Below are positions 1 to 5,438 of a stretch of DNA of 5,438 nt, piece by piece; position 1 is the first letter of the stretch, and every line of letters starts with the position of its first letter. This DNA comes from Planctomycetota bacterium. GTDB taxonomy: Bacteria > Planctomycetota > UBA1135 > UBA2386. The stretch spans positions 1 to 5,438 of the forward strand of contig QJVU01000262.1 of assembly GCA_003235605.1 (NCBI GenBank), read 5' to 3'. The notes beneath the pieces are model-generated. The model had not been told where the DNA came from, did not search any database, and worked only from the letters and a program-made list of their open reading frames with translations. Both the position numbers and the translations under genes were made by a program.

Positions 1-1683
1 GGTGGACCGGACGCCTGGTTCACCGGCGACGGCATCCACGTCGGCCACGCTTTCTACTCCAAGGGCTGGAACGGTACGGCACAGAACTTCGTCGTGTACG
101 AGTACCCCAATACTCAGGAAGCCGCGGACATCTGGTTCCATGACCATGCCCTGGGGATCACCCGGCTGAACGTCTACGCCGGCCTCGCAGGAGCCTACGT
201 GCTGACCGATCCGGGCCTCACGTTGCCGGATGGTTTGACTGCAACCGGTATCGACCGCGACCCGGCCAACAGCGGCGGCGAGGAGCTGATGATCCCGCTG
301 GTCATCCAGGACCGGATGTTCGATATCAACGGCCAGCTGTTCTTTCCGAACGCCGGCATCAACCCCGAGCACCCCTTCTGGATACCCGAGTTCACTGGCG
401 ACACGATCGTGGTCAACGGCAAGTCTTGGCCGTACCTGAACGTCGAGCGCAAGCGCTACCGTTTCCTGTTCCTGAATGGCTCCAATGCTCGAACCTACGA
501 GCTGTTCTTGGCCGATCCTGTCACCAAGGTCCTGGGACCGCCGATGTGGGTGATCGGGACCGACGGCGGATACCTCGACACCCCGGTGAAGATCGACCCC
601 AACGTTCCGCCGAACGACAAGCTGGTGATGATGCCGGGGGAACGCTACGACGTGATCATCGACTTCGCTGATCCTGCCTGGTTGGCCAGCAACCCCACCT
701 TCTCGGGGACGCTGATTCTGCGAAACACCGGGGCCACCCCGTACCCCAAGGGCCCGCCGCCGAACGGTGTGACGCTGGGCCGCATCCTGCAGCTGCGCGT
801 CACGGCGCCCACGACCGCGGACAACAGCTACAACCCGGCGAGCGGGACACCGCTGCGTCCGGCGATGGTACGCCTGGTCGATCCCGCCAAGGGCACTCCC
901 CTCGTGACGTTCCAGGTGAGGCGACAGCTCACCCTCAACGAGTTCATGGGACCCGGCGGGCCGCTCGAGGTGCTGGTGAACAACACCAGATGGGGAGGCA
1001 AGTCGGTCCACAAGCAAGCTCCCTTCACGGCGCAAGGGGTCCGACCTGACTTCACCCCGGTGATGAACTCGGATGGCTCGACGACCTACTACTCCGAGCT
1101 TCCCAAGGAGGGGCAGACCGAGCTTTGGGAGATCATCAACCTGACGGCCGACGCGCACCCGATCCACCTGCATCTGGTGCAGTTCCAGCTGATGAACCGG
1201 CAGAAGATCAACCTCAACAAGTACCAACGGACCTACGACGCCCTGTTCCCGGCGAGCAACGCCGTCAATCCACTCACCGCGCAGCCCTATCCGGGAGGCG
1301 TGTTCATCGGCGGATACGGTCCGCCGCTGCCCTGCACGACCCCCAATGCGGATCTCGCGGTCGGCGGCAATCCGGCGATCACGCCCTTCCTGCAGGGCCT
1401 GGTCCTGCCGCCGGCGCCGCGCGAGGCCGGGTGGAAGGACACGGTGACGGTGCTGCCCGGCCAGGTGACCCGGATCATGGTGCGCTGGGCGCCGACGGAC
1501 GTGGCGGCGACCACGACGCCTGCAGATGCCTACTTCCCGTTCGATCCGAACGGGGGTCACGGCTACGTCTGGCACTGCCACATCGTCGACCACGAAGACA
1601 ACGAGATGATGCGACCGGACATTGTGGTTCCGAACACGAACCCGAGCGTGACCAGAACCCTGACCAAGGGCGTGAACTACTGA
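1..1683 (+). CDS. Multicopper oxidase (laccase/CotA/bilirubin-oxidase-like), 5' partial
   Basis: The reading frame is open from base 1, so the start, any signal peptide and the first copper motif (the usual H-x-H-G) lie outside the window; a GTG at 94 is internal. The visible 560 residues hold the rest of a three-cupredoxin oxidase. WFHDH (H47, H49) ends domain 1 and is followed by the family-typical LGITRLNVYAGLAG. Domain 2 includes the VVNG...RYRFLFLNGSNAR stretch (about 139-165). Domain 3 has HPIHLH (H386, H389, H391), WKDTV, and HCHIVDHEDNEMM (H525, C526, H527, H531, axial M536). These are the T1 and T2/T3 copper ligands, so the visible part looks catalytically intact. Family members oxidise phenols, bilirubin-like compounds or metal ions (Mn, Cu, Fe) while reducing O2 to water, normally outside the cytoplasm. 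The substrate cannot be read from sequence. The axial Met suggests a CotA-like moderate potential. There is no C-terminal sorting module, unlike the next two genes. A strong hairpin follows the TGA. Confidence 0.95.
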   Translation, partial: GGPDAWFTGDGIHVGHAFYSKGWNGTAQNFVVYEYPNTQEAADIWFHDHALGITRLNVYAGLAGAYVLTDPGLTLPDGLTATGIDRDPANSGGEELMIPLVIQDRMFDINGQLFFPNAGINPEHPFWIPEFTGDTIVVNGKSWPYLNVERKRYRFLFLNGSNARTYELFLADPVTKVLGPPMWVIGTDGGYLDTPVKIDPNVPPNDKLVMMPGERYDVIIDFADPAWLASNPTFSGTLILRNTGATPYPKGPPPNGVTLGRILQLRVTAPTTADNSYNPASGTPLRPAMVRLVDPAKGTPLVTFQVRRQLTLNEFMGPGGPLEVLVNNTRWGGKSVHKQAPFTAQGVRPDFTPVMNSDGSTTYYSELPKEGQTELWEIINLTADAHPIHLHLVQFQLMNRQKINLNKYQRTYDALFPASNAVNPLTAQPYPGGVFIGGYGPPLPCTTPNADLAVGGNPAITPFLQGLVLPPAPREAGWKDTVTVLPGQVTRIMVRWAPTDVAATTTPADAYFPFDPNGGHGYVWHCHIVDHEDNEMMRPDIVVPNTNPSVTRTLTKGVNY

Positions 1684-1705
1684 CGTTGTACCGGTCCCGT
1701 GACAT

Positions 1706-1735
1706 ACACCCCCCGCGCCTCCCCGCGGGGGGTGT
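1706..1735 (+). terminator. GC hairpin after the multicopper oxidase, probable terminator
   Basis: A perfect 12-bp inverted repeat (ACACCCCCCGCG, 1706-1717, against 1724-1735) surrounds a 6-base loop, CCTCCC. It begins 22 bases after the oxidase stop. Ten of the twelve pairs are G:C. No T-run follows (next bases CCCGGCCC), so it is not a classic intrinsic terminator. It could stop RNA polymerase by hairpin strength alone, act in either direction, or protect the 3' end of the oxidase message. The stem is certain; the function is inferred from its position. Confidence 0.65.
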
Positions 1736-1749
1736 CCCGGCCCACAGCC

Positions 1750-1779
1750 TTGCGGAGGTCTCGAGAGCGCGGCGATACT
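1750..1779 (+). promoter_or_regulatory. Weak sigma-70-like promoter candidate for the calcium-loop protein gene
   Basis: TTGCGG (1750-1755) and GATACT (1774-1779) are separated by 18 bases, downstream of the hairpin and about 150 bases before the ATG at 1927. The match is modest (3 of 6 at -35, 4 of 6 at -10), and such pairs arise by chance in a gap of this size. It is listed because the hairpin upstream suggests that the next gene needs its own promoter. Confidence 0.2.
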
Positions 1780-1926
1780 GGGTCCCGTTCGTCACGAGAA
1801 CTTGACTTGGGATGGCGGGGGCCCCACACTGCCGGTTGCCTTCCCTCCCGATGGCAGGTCTCGGCGCGCCTGCAGAGGTACCTGCAGCGACAATCCTCCC
1901 GCCCGTCTCGAGCCTCCGATCATCCG

Positions 1927-3603
1927 ATGCGCCTCACAAACCTCATCGCATCGCTCTGCGCTCTCGGCCTTGCGAGCTCCACGTTCGCCCAGCAGGGTCC
2001 CGATGTCCTCATCCCGACCGGCAGCAACGACGGCGCCTTCGCCCTCGTCGACAAGGACAAGGACGGCAAGTACACGACGGTCGGTGAAGCCTGGGACTGG
2101 CTGCTATCTGCACAGAACACCTCGCCCCGCTACTTCATCCTGCACAACAAGCGAATCTACTTCCCCGACCCGGCACTCGACGCCATTGTCTCCGTTGCGG
2201 ACACGAACCAGAACGGCAGGATCGAGTCGACGGAGCAATCCGTGTTCTGGGACGCAGCCAAGAACCTGGGTGCCTCCAACCCGGTCATGATCACCATGGA
2301 CGCACAGGGCTGGATGTGGTCCTGCGTCAACAGTGGCTCCGCCCCGGGAATCTACAGGCACAAGGACCTGAACGACGACGGGGATGCCGAGGATGTCGGG
2401 GAGACCATCGCAGTGCTCACCGAGAAGATGGCCAAGGTCCCCGTCTACAACACTCCGGCCACCACCGGCAGTCCACCAGTTCCTCCGCTGCAGGCCATGA
2501 CCGGCGTCGACTTCATTCAGTACGACCCGACCTGGGGCAAGGGCCGGTTCCTCATCGAGGACGAGGCAGTCGACCAGACCATCGCGCTCGAAGACAAGAA
2601 CCAGGACGGGGACTTCAACGACGCCGGCGAGGTGTACCTGTTCTGTGCTCTCGACAACGCCGGCTCGCTGGTCAAGGACGTCAACCCCGACGTCTCCACC
2701 AACAAGCTGCCGTCCGCAAACGAGATCCGCGGCATCATCATCGACACTACGACGAAGACCTACTACCTGATGAGCTCCGAGACGACCGCGACCGACCCGG
2801 ATGCGGCGATCGTCTTCCGCGGCCTCGACAAGAACAACGATGGGGACATCAACGACGCCGGGGAGGTCACCGTCTTCTGGGACGGAAGTCTGGACTCCTC
2901 GGGCGCGGTGAAGGCCTACAATTTCATAGTCGGCATGGAGATCGACGCTTCCGGGCGGCTCTTGGTCTGTGCGGAGCTGGATGGGGACCCCGATAGCGAA
3001 GAGCTCATCCTGGTGGAGGACAAGAACAAGGACGGGGACGCGAACGACGCCGGCGAGACCACGGTGCTGTGGCACCTGGGATCCGATGGGACCCACTACC
3101 GGCCCGCGCTCCTACCGCCCGGCACCCTCAGCACTCTGACCGGGGTGACCACCCTGGCCCAGGCCAACTACTACGGCTTGGCTTCGTGCAGAAGCTCGTT
3201 GCCAGGCAATCACAACATCCAGTACGGCTCCGCCCAGAACGGTGGCGCGAGCAAGCCTCCGGTGGTCGGCAACACCCGGTGGACGATCCGCACATGGGGC
3301 GCCGCGAGCTCGGCGCTTGCTGCCTACGGCATCGGCCTGAGGAAGTTCGCTACGGGCACGCCGATGGACGTCAAGCAGACCTGCCGTATCTATGGCTCGT
3401 TGGACGTGATCACGCTGTACTTCACCACGAACGTGAACGGCGAGTTCGATCTGAGGCTGGGCATCCCGAACCGCAGTTCGCTGCTCGGTCTGTGGACCTA
3501 CTGGCAGTCCATCGTCGTCGATCCGAATGCCCCTTCTGGGCTAGGCATCACCTTGTCGAATGGGCTCGAGCTTCGGATCGGCGACTGGAGCATGACGAAG
3601 TAG
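1927..3603 (+). CDS. Secreted protein with six calcium-type loops on propeller-like repeats and a C-terminal module shared with the convergent gene
   Basis: The protein has 558 residues. The ATG at 1927 is chosen because it opens a clean signal peptide: MR, then a hydrophobic stretch to ASSTFA, with likely cleavage after A21. No lipobox is present. Six aspartate-rich loops start at D42, D92, D147, D223, D301 and D365, spaced 50-78 residues. Most follow DxNxDGDxNDAGE; the one at D92 (DTNQNGRIESTE) is a regular 12-residue EF-hand loop. They sit after strand-like segments of the type D-x-x-G-x-x-x-V...I, which suggests beta-propeller blades carrying calcium sites; this is inference. Residues about 414-558 form a separate module: YGLASC (C421), QTCRIY (C486), a GIPN, and a final LELRIG. 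The module resembles the end of the convergent minus-strand protein. Likely extracellular or surface-bound. No catalytic motif is recognised and the function is unknown. No ribosome binding site is obvious before the start. Confidence 0.85.
   Translation: MRLTNLIASLCALGLASSTFAQQGPDVLIPTGSNDGAFALVDKDKDGKYTTVGEAWDWLLSAQNTSPRYFILHNKRIYFPDPALDAIVSVADTNQNGRIESTEQSVFWDAAKNLGASNPVMITMDAQGWMWSCVNSGSAPGIYRHKDLNDDGDAEDVGETIAVLTEKMAKVPVYNTPATTGSPPVPPLQAMTGVDFIQYDPTWGKGRFLIEDEAVDQTIALEDKNQDGDFNDAGEVYLFCALDNAGSLVKDVNPDVSTNKLPSANEIRGIIIDTTTKTYYLMSSETTATDPDAAIVFRGLDKNNDGDINDAGEVTVFWDGSLDSSGAVKAYNFIVGMEIDASGRLLVCAELDGDPDSEELILVEDKNKDGDANDAGETTVLWHLGSDGTHYRPALLPPGTLSTLTGVTTLAQANYYGLASCRSSLPGNHNIQYGSAQNGGASKPPVVGNTRWTIRTWGAASSALAAYGIGLRKFATGTPMDVKQTCRIYGSLDVITLYFTTNVNGEFDLRLGIPNRSSLLGLWTYWQSIVVDPNAPSGLGITLSNGLELRIGDWSMTK
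2593..3057 (+). repeat. Three near-identical 39-bp copies encoding the calcium-type loop
   Basis: Copies lie at 2593-2631, 2827-2865 and 3019-3057, each encoding DKN-x-DGD-x-NDAGE. By direct comparison the first and third copies match at 35 of 39 bases, with three of the four differences in a single codon (TTC against GCG). The loops starting at 2050, 2200 and 2365 are clearly more diverged. The resemblance is both protein-level constraint and near-identical codon choice, which fits internal duplication or gene conversion within this gene. Confidence 0.75.
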
Positions 3604-3635
3604 GCCCCGTAGGCCGCCGACCTCACCGATGCAGA
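3604..3635. other. Convergent intergenic spacer, 32 bp
   Basis: The plus-strand stop (TAG, 3601-3603) and the minus-strand stop (TAA, 3636-3638) are separated by only 32 bases. I see no stem-loop with a T-run here for either direction, so transcripts from the two genes may overlap or end by a factor-dependent mechanism. Confidence 0.5.
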
Positions 3636-4655
3636 TTACTGGCCGATGCGGAGGCGGCCGTAGTTGGTCGCGCTGGTCCCGAAGCCGTTCGCGTTGCTGT
3701 CCCAGGGGAATGCCTGGGTGTAGACCTTCGAGCAGTCCAAGCCTGAGTCGTTCGGGACCACGAACTTCTGGGAGAAGGTGCCCATGGACGTCAGCTTCTG
3801 CAGGAGGATGAAGTCCAGGGTGGGGTAGACCTGACAACTGGCGGTACCCGGGAGGAGCACCGGTGTCGCCACCCGCTTCAGCCCGAAGACCAGGAACACG
3901 TTGGCGTTGCTGGGCCCTCCGGCGATGTCGAGCGAGAACGAGCCATTGAGCTTGGGCAGACCTGTGAAACCAAGGGTCGGGATGGTGTTGTTGCTGCCGG
4001 GGCAACCCAGCCCATACACGTTCGCCATTGCGGTTCTGTAGCAGATCTCGACGTCCACACCAGCGCTGCTGCTCGTCGTGCCCGTCGTGGGCTCCACCGG
4101 CGGGGAACCCCAACGATAGTTGTAGAGACGCTGGCGGCCCTGGTTGCGGAACCCCTGACTGCCGCTGTAGCCCGGACGGAGGTAGGCACCGGTGACGGTG
4201 ATCTCGATCACCAGGTGACCCAGCTGAGGGATGTAGACGAAGCCGTCCTGCAGGCCAATGGGGTTGAACTTGTCCTGCACATGAGGCCACTCGTAGTTCT
4301 TGACGTCCAGGACCGTCTTGGCGTTGCTGAGGTTGGCCGAGAACGTGGTGCTGAGGGTCGTGCCCGACAGGGCGAAGTAGCCGAGTCGAATCCGGATGCT
4401 GTCGAAGTGGCGGGTGCCGGTGCCGGCGGGACCGAAGCCCAACTCGCAGATGTTGCCGGCGCTGCTGCCCAGCTCTGAGTTCAGGACCAGGATCTGGTAT
4501 TTCTGGTTGCCCCAGGTGGAGAGGCCTGATTGGGTGCTACCGAACGGGATCACGTTCGATCCGCTCATGTTGCCGTTGGGAATCTGGTAGCAGGCGCTTT
4601 GTGCAACTAGGGATGCCGCACCCAGGGACAGGACGATCAGGGTGTGCCGTAGCAT
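3636..4655 (-). CDS. Secreted beta-rich protein with C-terminal YGxGCPG-type module, function unknown
   Basis: The protein has 339 residues. The ATG at 4655 is supported by AAGGAG six bases upstream and by a signal peptide (MLRHTLIVLSLGAASLVAQSA, cleavage near residues 18-21). The C22 that follows lacks a proper lipobox, so lipoprotein status is doubtful. Residues about 22-200 are rich in Ser, Thr, Gly and aromatic residues with alternating strand-like segments. A GTTSSSAG linker comes before the second part. The C-terminal module (about 211-339) contains YGLGCPG (C218), a PTLGFTGLPKLNGSFSL segment, SCQVYP (C274), a VVPND, VYTQAFPWD and a terminal RLRIG. This order of motifs recurs in the convergent plus-strand protein. 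I recall this architecture from large paralogous families in Planctomycetes; the role may be surface attachment, sorting or carbohydrate binding, but none is shown. No catalytic residues are recognised. Confidence 0.85.
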   Translation of the reverse strand: MLRHTLIVLSLGAASLVAQSACYQIPNGNMSGSNVIPFGSTQSGLSTWGNQKYQILVLNSELGSSAGNICELGFGPAGTGTRHFDSIRIRLGYFALSGTTLSTTFSANLSNAKTVLDVKNYEWPHVQDKFNPIGLQDGFVYIPQLGHLVIEITVTGAYLRPGYSGSQGFRNQGRQRLYNYRWGSPPVEPTTGTTSSSAGVDVEICYRTAMANVYGLGCPGSNNTIPTLGFTGLPKLNGSFSLDIAGGPSNANVFLVFGLKRVATPVLLPGTASCQVYPTLDFILLQKLTSMGTFSQKFVVPNDSGLDCSKVYTQAFPWDSNANGFGTSATNYGRLRIGQ

Positions 4656-4661
4656 GGATTG

Positions 4662-4667
4662 CTCCTT
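4662..4667 (-). promoter_or_regulatory. Ribosome binding site of the minus-strand secreted protein
   Basis: Read on the minus strand, AAGGAG lies six bases before the ATG at 4655. It is a strong Shine-Dalgarno match at good spacing and fixes the start codon. The plus-strand secreted gene has no comparable site. Confidence 0.8.
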
Positions 4668-4675
4668 GAGACGAA

Positions 4676-4704
4676 GGTGTGGAGAGGAGACGCGGGTGTG
4701 GAGA
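4676..4704. repeat. Paired 10-bp direct repeat in the leader of the minus-strand secreted gene
   Basis: GGTGTGGAGA occurs at 4676-4685 and exactly again at 4695-4704, a 19-base period. On the minus strand both copies read TCTCCACACC and lie between the predicted transcript start and the ribosome binding site. They could be a repressor site near +1 or a protein-binding site in the mRNA leader. No known operator is recognised. Confidence 0.6.
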
Positions 4705-4711
4705 AGGCTCG

Positions 4712-4741
4712 ATCATAGCCAGCCCGTGTTGTCTCTGCCAG
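4712..4741 (-). promoter_or_regulatory. Sigma-70-like promoter candidate for the minus-strand secreted protein
   Basis: On the minus strand, CTGGCA (4741-4736, 4 of 6 to TTGACA) and TATGAT (4717-4712, 5 of 6 to TATAAT) are separated by 18 bases. The implied transcript start near 4705 gives a leader of about 50 bases. The -35 lies directly after the oxygenase stop codon (4746-4744). This would let the secreted protein be expressed independently of the oxygenase, though read-through is also possible because no terminator is seen between them. Confidence 0.45.
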
Positions 4742-4743
4742 GG

Positions 4744-5438
4744 CTACGCCTTGCCGATGAGCCGGTCCAGGAACCGACGCCGCCGAGTCGCGAGCGGCGC
4801 CACGACCTGGGCGATCCTGCGCAACCAAGCGAGGGAGTCGCCATGCAGCAGCCTCTCTAGCTTCTCGATCTCGCCGCGGTACTCGATCTCCTTGTCGTAG
4901 AGATGCCGCATCCACTGGTTCCGGCTCGAGATCATGTCGCGGAGCCTCTGGCAGTCACCCTCCGACAATGTCACGCCCGGAGCGAGATGCTCAGGCAACG
5001 GCGCGTGCACGTAGAACGTGCCGTGGGGCGCCACGGTCTCCTCGGCCGGCCGCAGTTTCGTGTAGAGGTAGATGGCAAAGGATCTCCGGCAACGGAGCTT
5101 CCCGTTCTCGCCGGCCTCGATGGGCTGAAAGCCATGCCATGAGCGCTCGTTGGTTTCGAACAGCACGCAGCGGTTCATGACGGGCGACACCGTCTTGATG
5201 GTGTCCTCCTCAGGCACCCACGGGTTGGAGTGCAGTTGGATGGCGCCCCCCCAGCGCTCCTCCCAATGCTCGTTGAGATAGAGGATCAGGTTCAAACGTC
5301 GGTGGTCGCGGGTCACCGGGTGGTAGTTGAAGTCCACGTGGGGGTCGAGCCCCTGTCCGCTGCGGTTCTCGTGGGTCCCACCTCCGATGTAGTCGGGGTC
5401 GTAGCGAAGGTCGCGAATGCCGGTGATCCTCTCGATCA
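4744..5438 (-). CDS. 2-oxoglutarate/Fe(II)-dependent oxygenase (prolyl-hydroxylase-like fold), 5' partial
   Basis: The frame stays open to the right edge, so the N-terminus is missing; 230 residues are visible. A GTG at 5337-5335 could be taken as a start but is the Val inside the iron-binding H-x-D (H33-V-D35), so the gene must begin further upstream. Visible motifs in order are ERITGI, YIGGGTHENRSGQGLDPHVD, RRLNLILYLN, WGGAIQL, NRCVLFETNERSWHGF (distal iron ligand H101) and CRRSFAIYLYT (R117/R118, likely binding the 2-oxoglutarate carboxylate). Together these give a complete His-x-Asp...His iron triad. Such enzymes couple 2-oxoglutarate decarboxylation to hydroxylation of a substrate; the substrate here is unknown. 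Relatives of this type are often found near glycan or glycosyltransferase genes. Residues about 150-230 form a charged, probably helical tail (EIEYRGEIEKLERLL). It lies 88 bases upstream of the secreted-protein gene on the same strand. Confidence 0.9.
   Translation of the reverse strand, partial: IERITGIRDLRYDPDYIGGGTHENRSGQGLDPHVDFNYHPVTRDHRRLNLILYLNEHWEERWGGAIQLHSNPWVPEEDTIKTVSPVMNRCVLFETNERSWHGFQPIEAGENGKLRCRRSFAIYLYTKLRPAEETVAPHGTFYVHAPLPEHLAPGVTLSEGDCQRLRDMISSRNQWMRHLYDKEIEYRGEIEKLERLLHGDSLAWLRRIAQVVAPLATRRRRFLDRLIGKA

Larger units (their letters stand above)
1684..1926. other. Intergenic region between the oxidase and the calcium-loop protein
   Basis: This 243-base gap has no credible gene. 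A GTG-started extension of the downstream frame runs through it from 1699, but that peptide is Arg/Ser/Pro-rich, crosses the hairpin and precedes a proper signal peptide, so it is taken as non-coding. Contents are the hairpin at 1706-1735, a faint promoter-like pair (TTGCGG 1750-1755 and GATACT 1774-1779, 18-base spacer), a TTGACT at 1802-1807 without a good -10 partner, and a CCTGCAG pair at 1869-1887. No Shine-Dalgarno sequence is evident before the ATG at 1927. Confidence 0.6.
4656..4743 (-). other. Leader and spacer between the oxygenase and the secreted protein
   Basis: These 88 bases hold, in minus-strand order, most of the promoter candidate, the two TCTCCACACC repeats and the AAGGAG site. 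No terminator-like stem with a T-run is visible after the oxygenase stop, so co-transcription of the two minus-strand genes remains possible. Confidence 0.5.

Noticed and set aside
1125..1805. Plus-strand frame of 226 codons inside and beyond the oxidase
   Set aside because: It is an Arg/Pro/Ala-rich frame shadow of the copper-binding C-terminal domain and continues through the hairpin, with no recognisable domain.
1802..1831. TTGACT at 1802-1807 as a promoter -35
   Set aside because: At 17 bases downstream there is only CACACT/ACACTG in a GC-rich stretch, not a usable -10.
1699..1926. N-terminal extension of the calcium-loop protein from a GTG at 1699
   Set aside because: The extra 76 residues are Arg/Ser/Pro-rich, run through the 12-bp hairpin and sit in front of a clear signal peptide beginning at the ATG at 1927.
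2104..3096. Minus-strand open frame of 330 codons opposite the calcium-loop protein
   Set aside because: It is a mirror of the Asp/Gly-rich coding repeats, giving long Val/Asp/Leu runs without domains or a ribosome binding site. The plus strand has a signal peptide and coherent motifs.
3541..4290. Second minus-strand frame of 249 codons overlapping the secreted protein
   Set aside because: It overlaps a gene with a strong ribosome binding site and signal peptide, reads as low-complexity Gly/Pro/Gln/Arg sequence, and even runs into the end of the plus-strand gene.
4590..4655. Lipoprotein signal in the minus-strand secreted protein (C22)
   Set aside because: The residues before the Cys are AQSA, without the Leu/Val at -3 that a lipobox needs; ordinary signal peptidase cleavage is more likely.
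4662..4690. Leader hairpin hiding the AAGGAG site (CTCCT against AGGAG)
   Set aside because: Only five pairs with an 18-base loop can form, and the flanking bases do not extend the stem; too weak to call a switch.

Overview
The window is GC-rich bacterial DNA carrying four protein-coding genes, two of them cut by the window edges. I see no RNA genes, insertion sequences or CRISPR arrays. Two genes encode secreted proteins that end in the same kind of C-terminal module: a YG-x-x-C start, a central C-x-[VI]-Y, a PN near the end and a final [LR]-R-I-G. As I recall, proteins of this architecture occur as large paralogous families in deep-branching or marine Planctomycetes. Together with high GC, weak Shine-Dalgarno use in one gene and a calcium-loop repeat protein, this makes a planctomycete-like genome my best guess. 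That placement is inference, not a database result.

Layout: (1) 1-1683, plus strand, the C-terminal 560 residues of a multicopper oxidase (laccase / CotA / bilirubin-oxidase-like), with 10 of the usual copper ligands visible, including the T1 Cys and axial Met. (2) 1684-1926, a gene-free gap that starts with a perfect 12-bp GC hairpin, a likely transcription stop without a T-tract, and ends in a leader with no clear ribosome binding site. (3) 1927-3603, plus strand, a 558-residue secreted protein with six DxNxDGD calcium-type loops on propeller-like repeats, followed by the shared C-terminal module. (4) 3636-4655, minus strand, a 339-residue secreted protein with an N-terminal beta-rich region and the same C-terminal module. 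It converges on gene 3 across only 32 bp and has its own ribosome binding site and a plausible promoter. (5) 4744-5438, minus strand, a 2-oxoglutarate/Fe(II) oxygenase with a charged, helical C-terminal tail, open at the right edge.

There is no clear operon that joins all four into one pathway. The left three products are probably exported: an oxidase whose signal peptide would lie outside the window, and two surface or extracellular proteins with a common C-terminal module. The oxygenase is probably cytoplasmic and may be read through into the minus-strand secreted gene, although that gene also appears to have its own promoter. The most interesting observations are the shared C-terminal module in two otherwise unrelated convergent genes and the 13-residue variant calcium loop repeated in the plus-strand protein.
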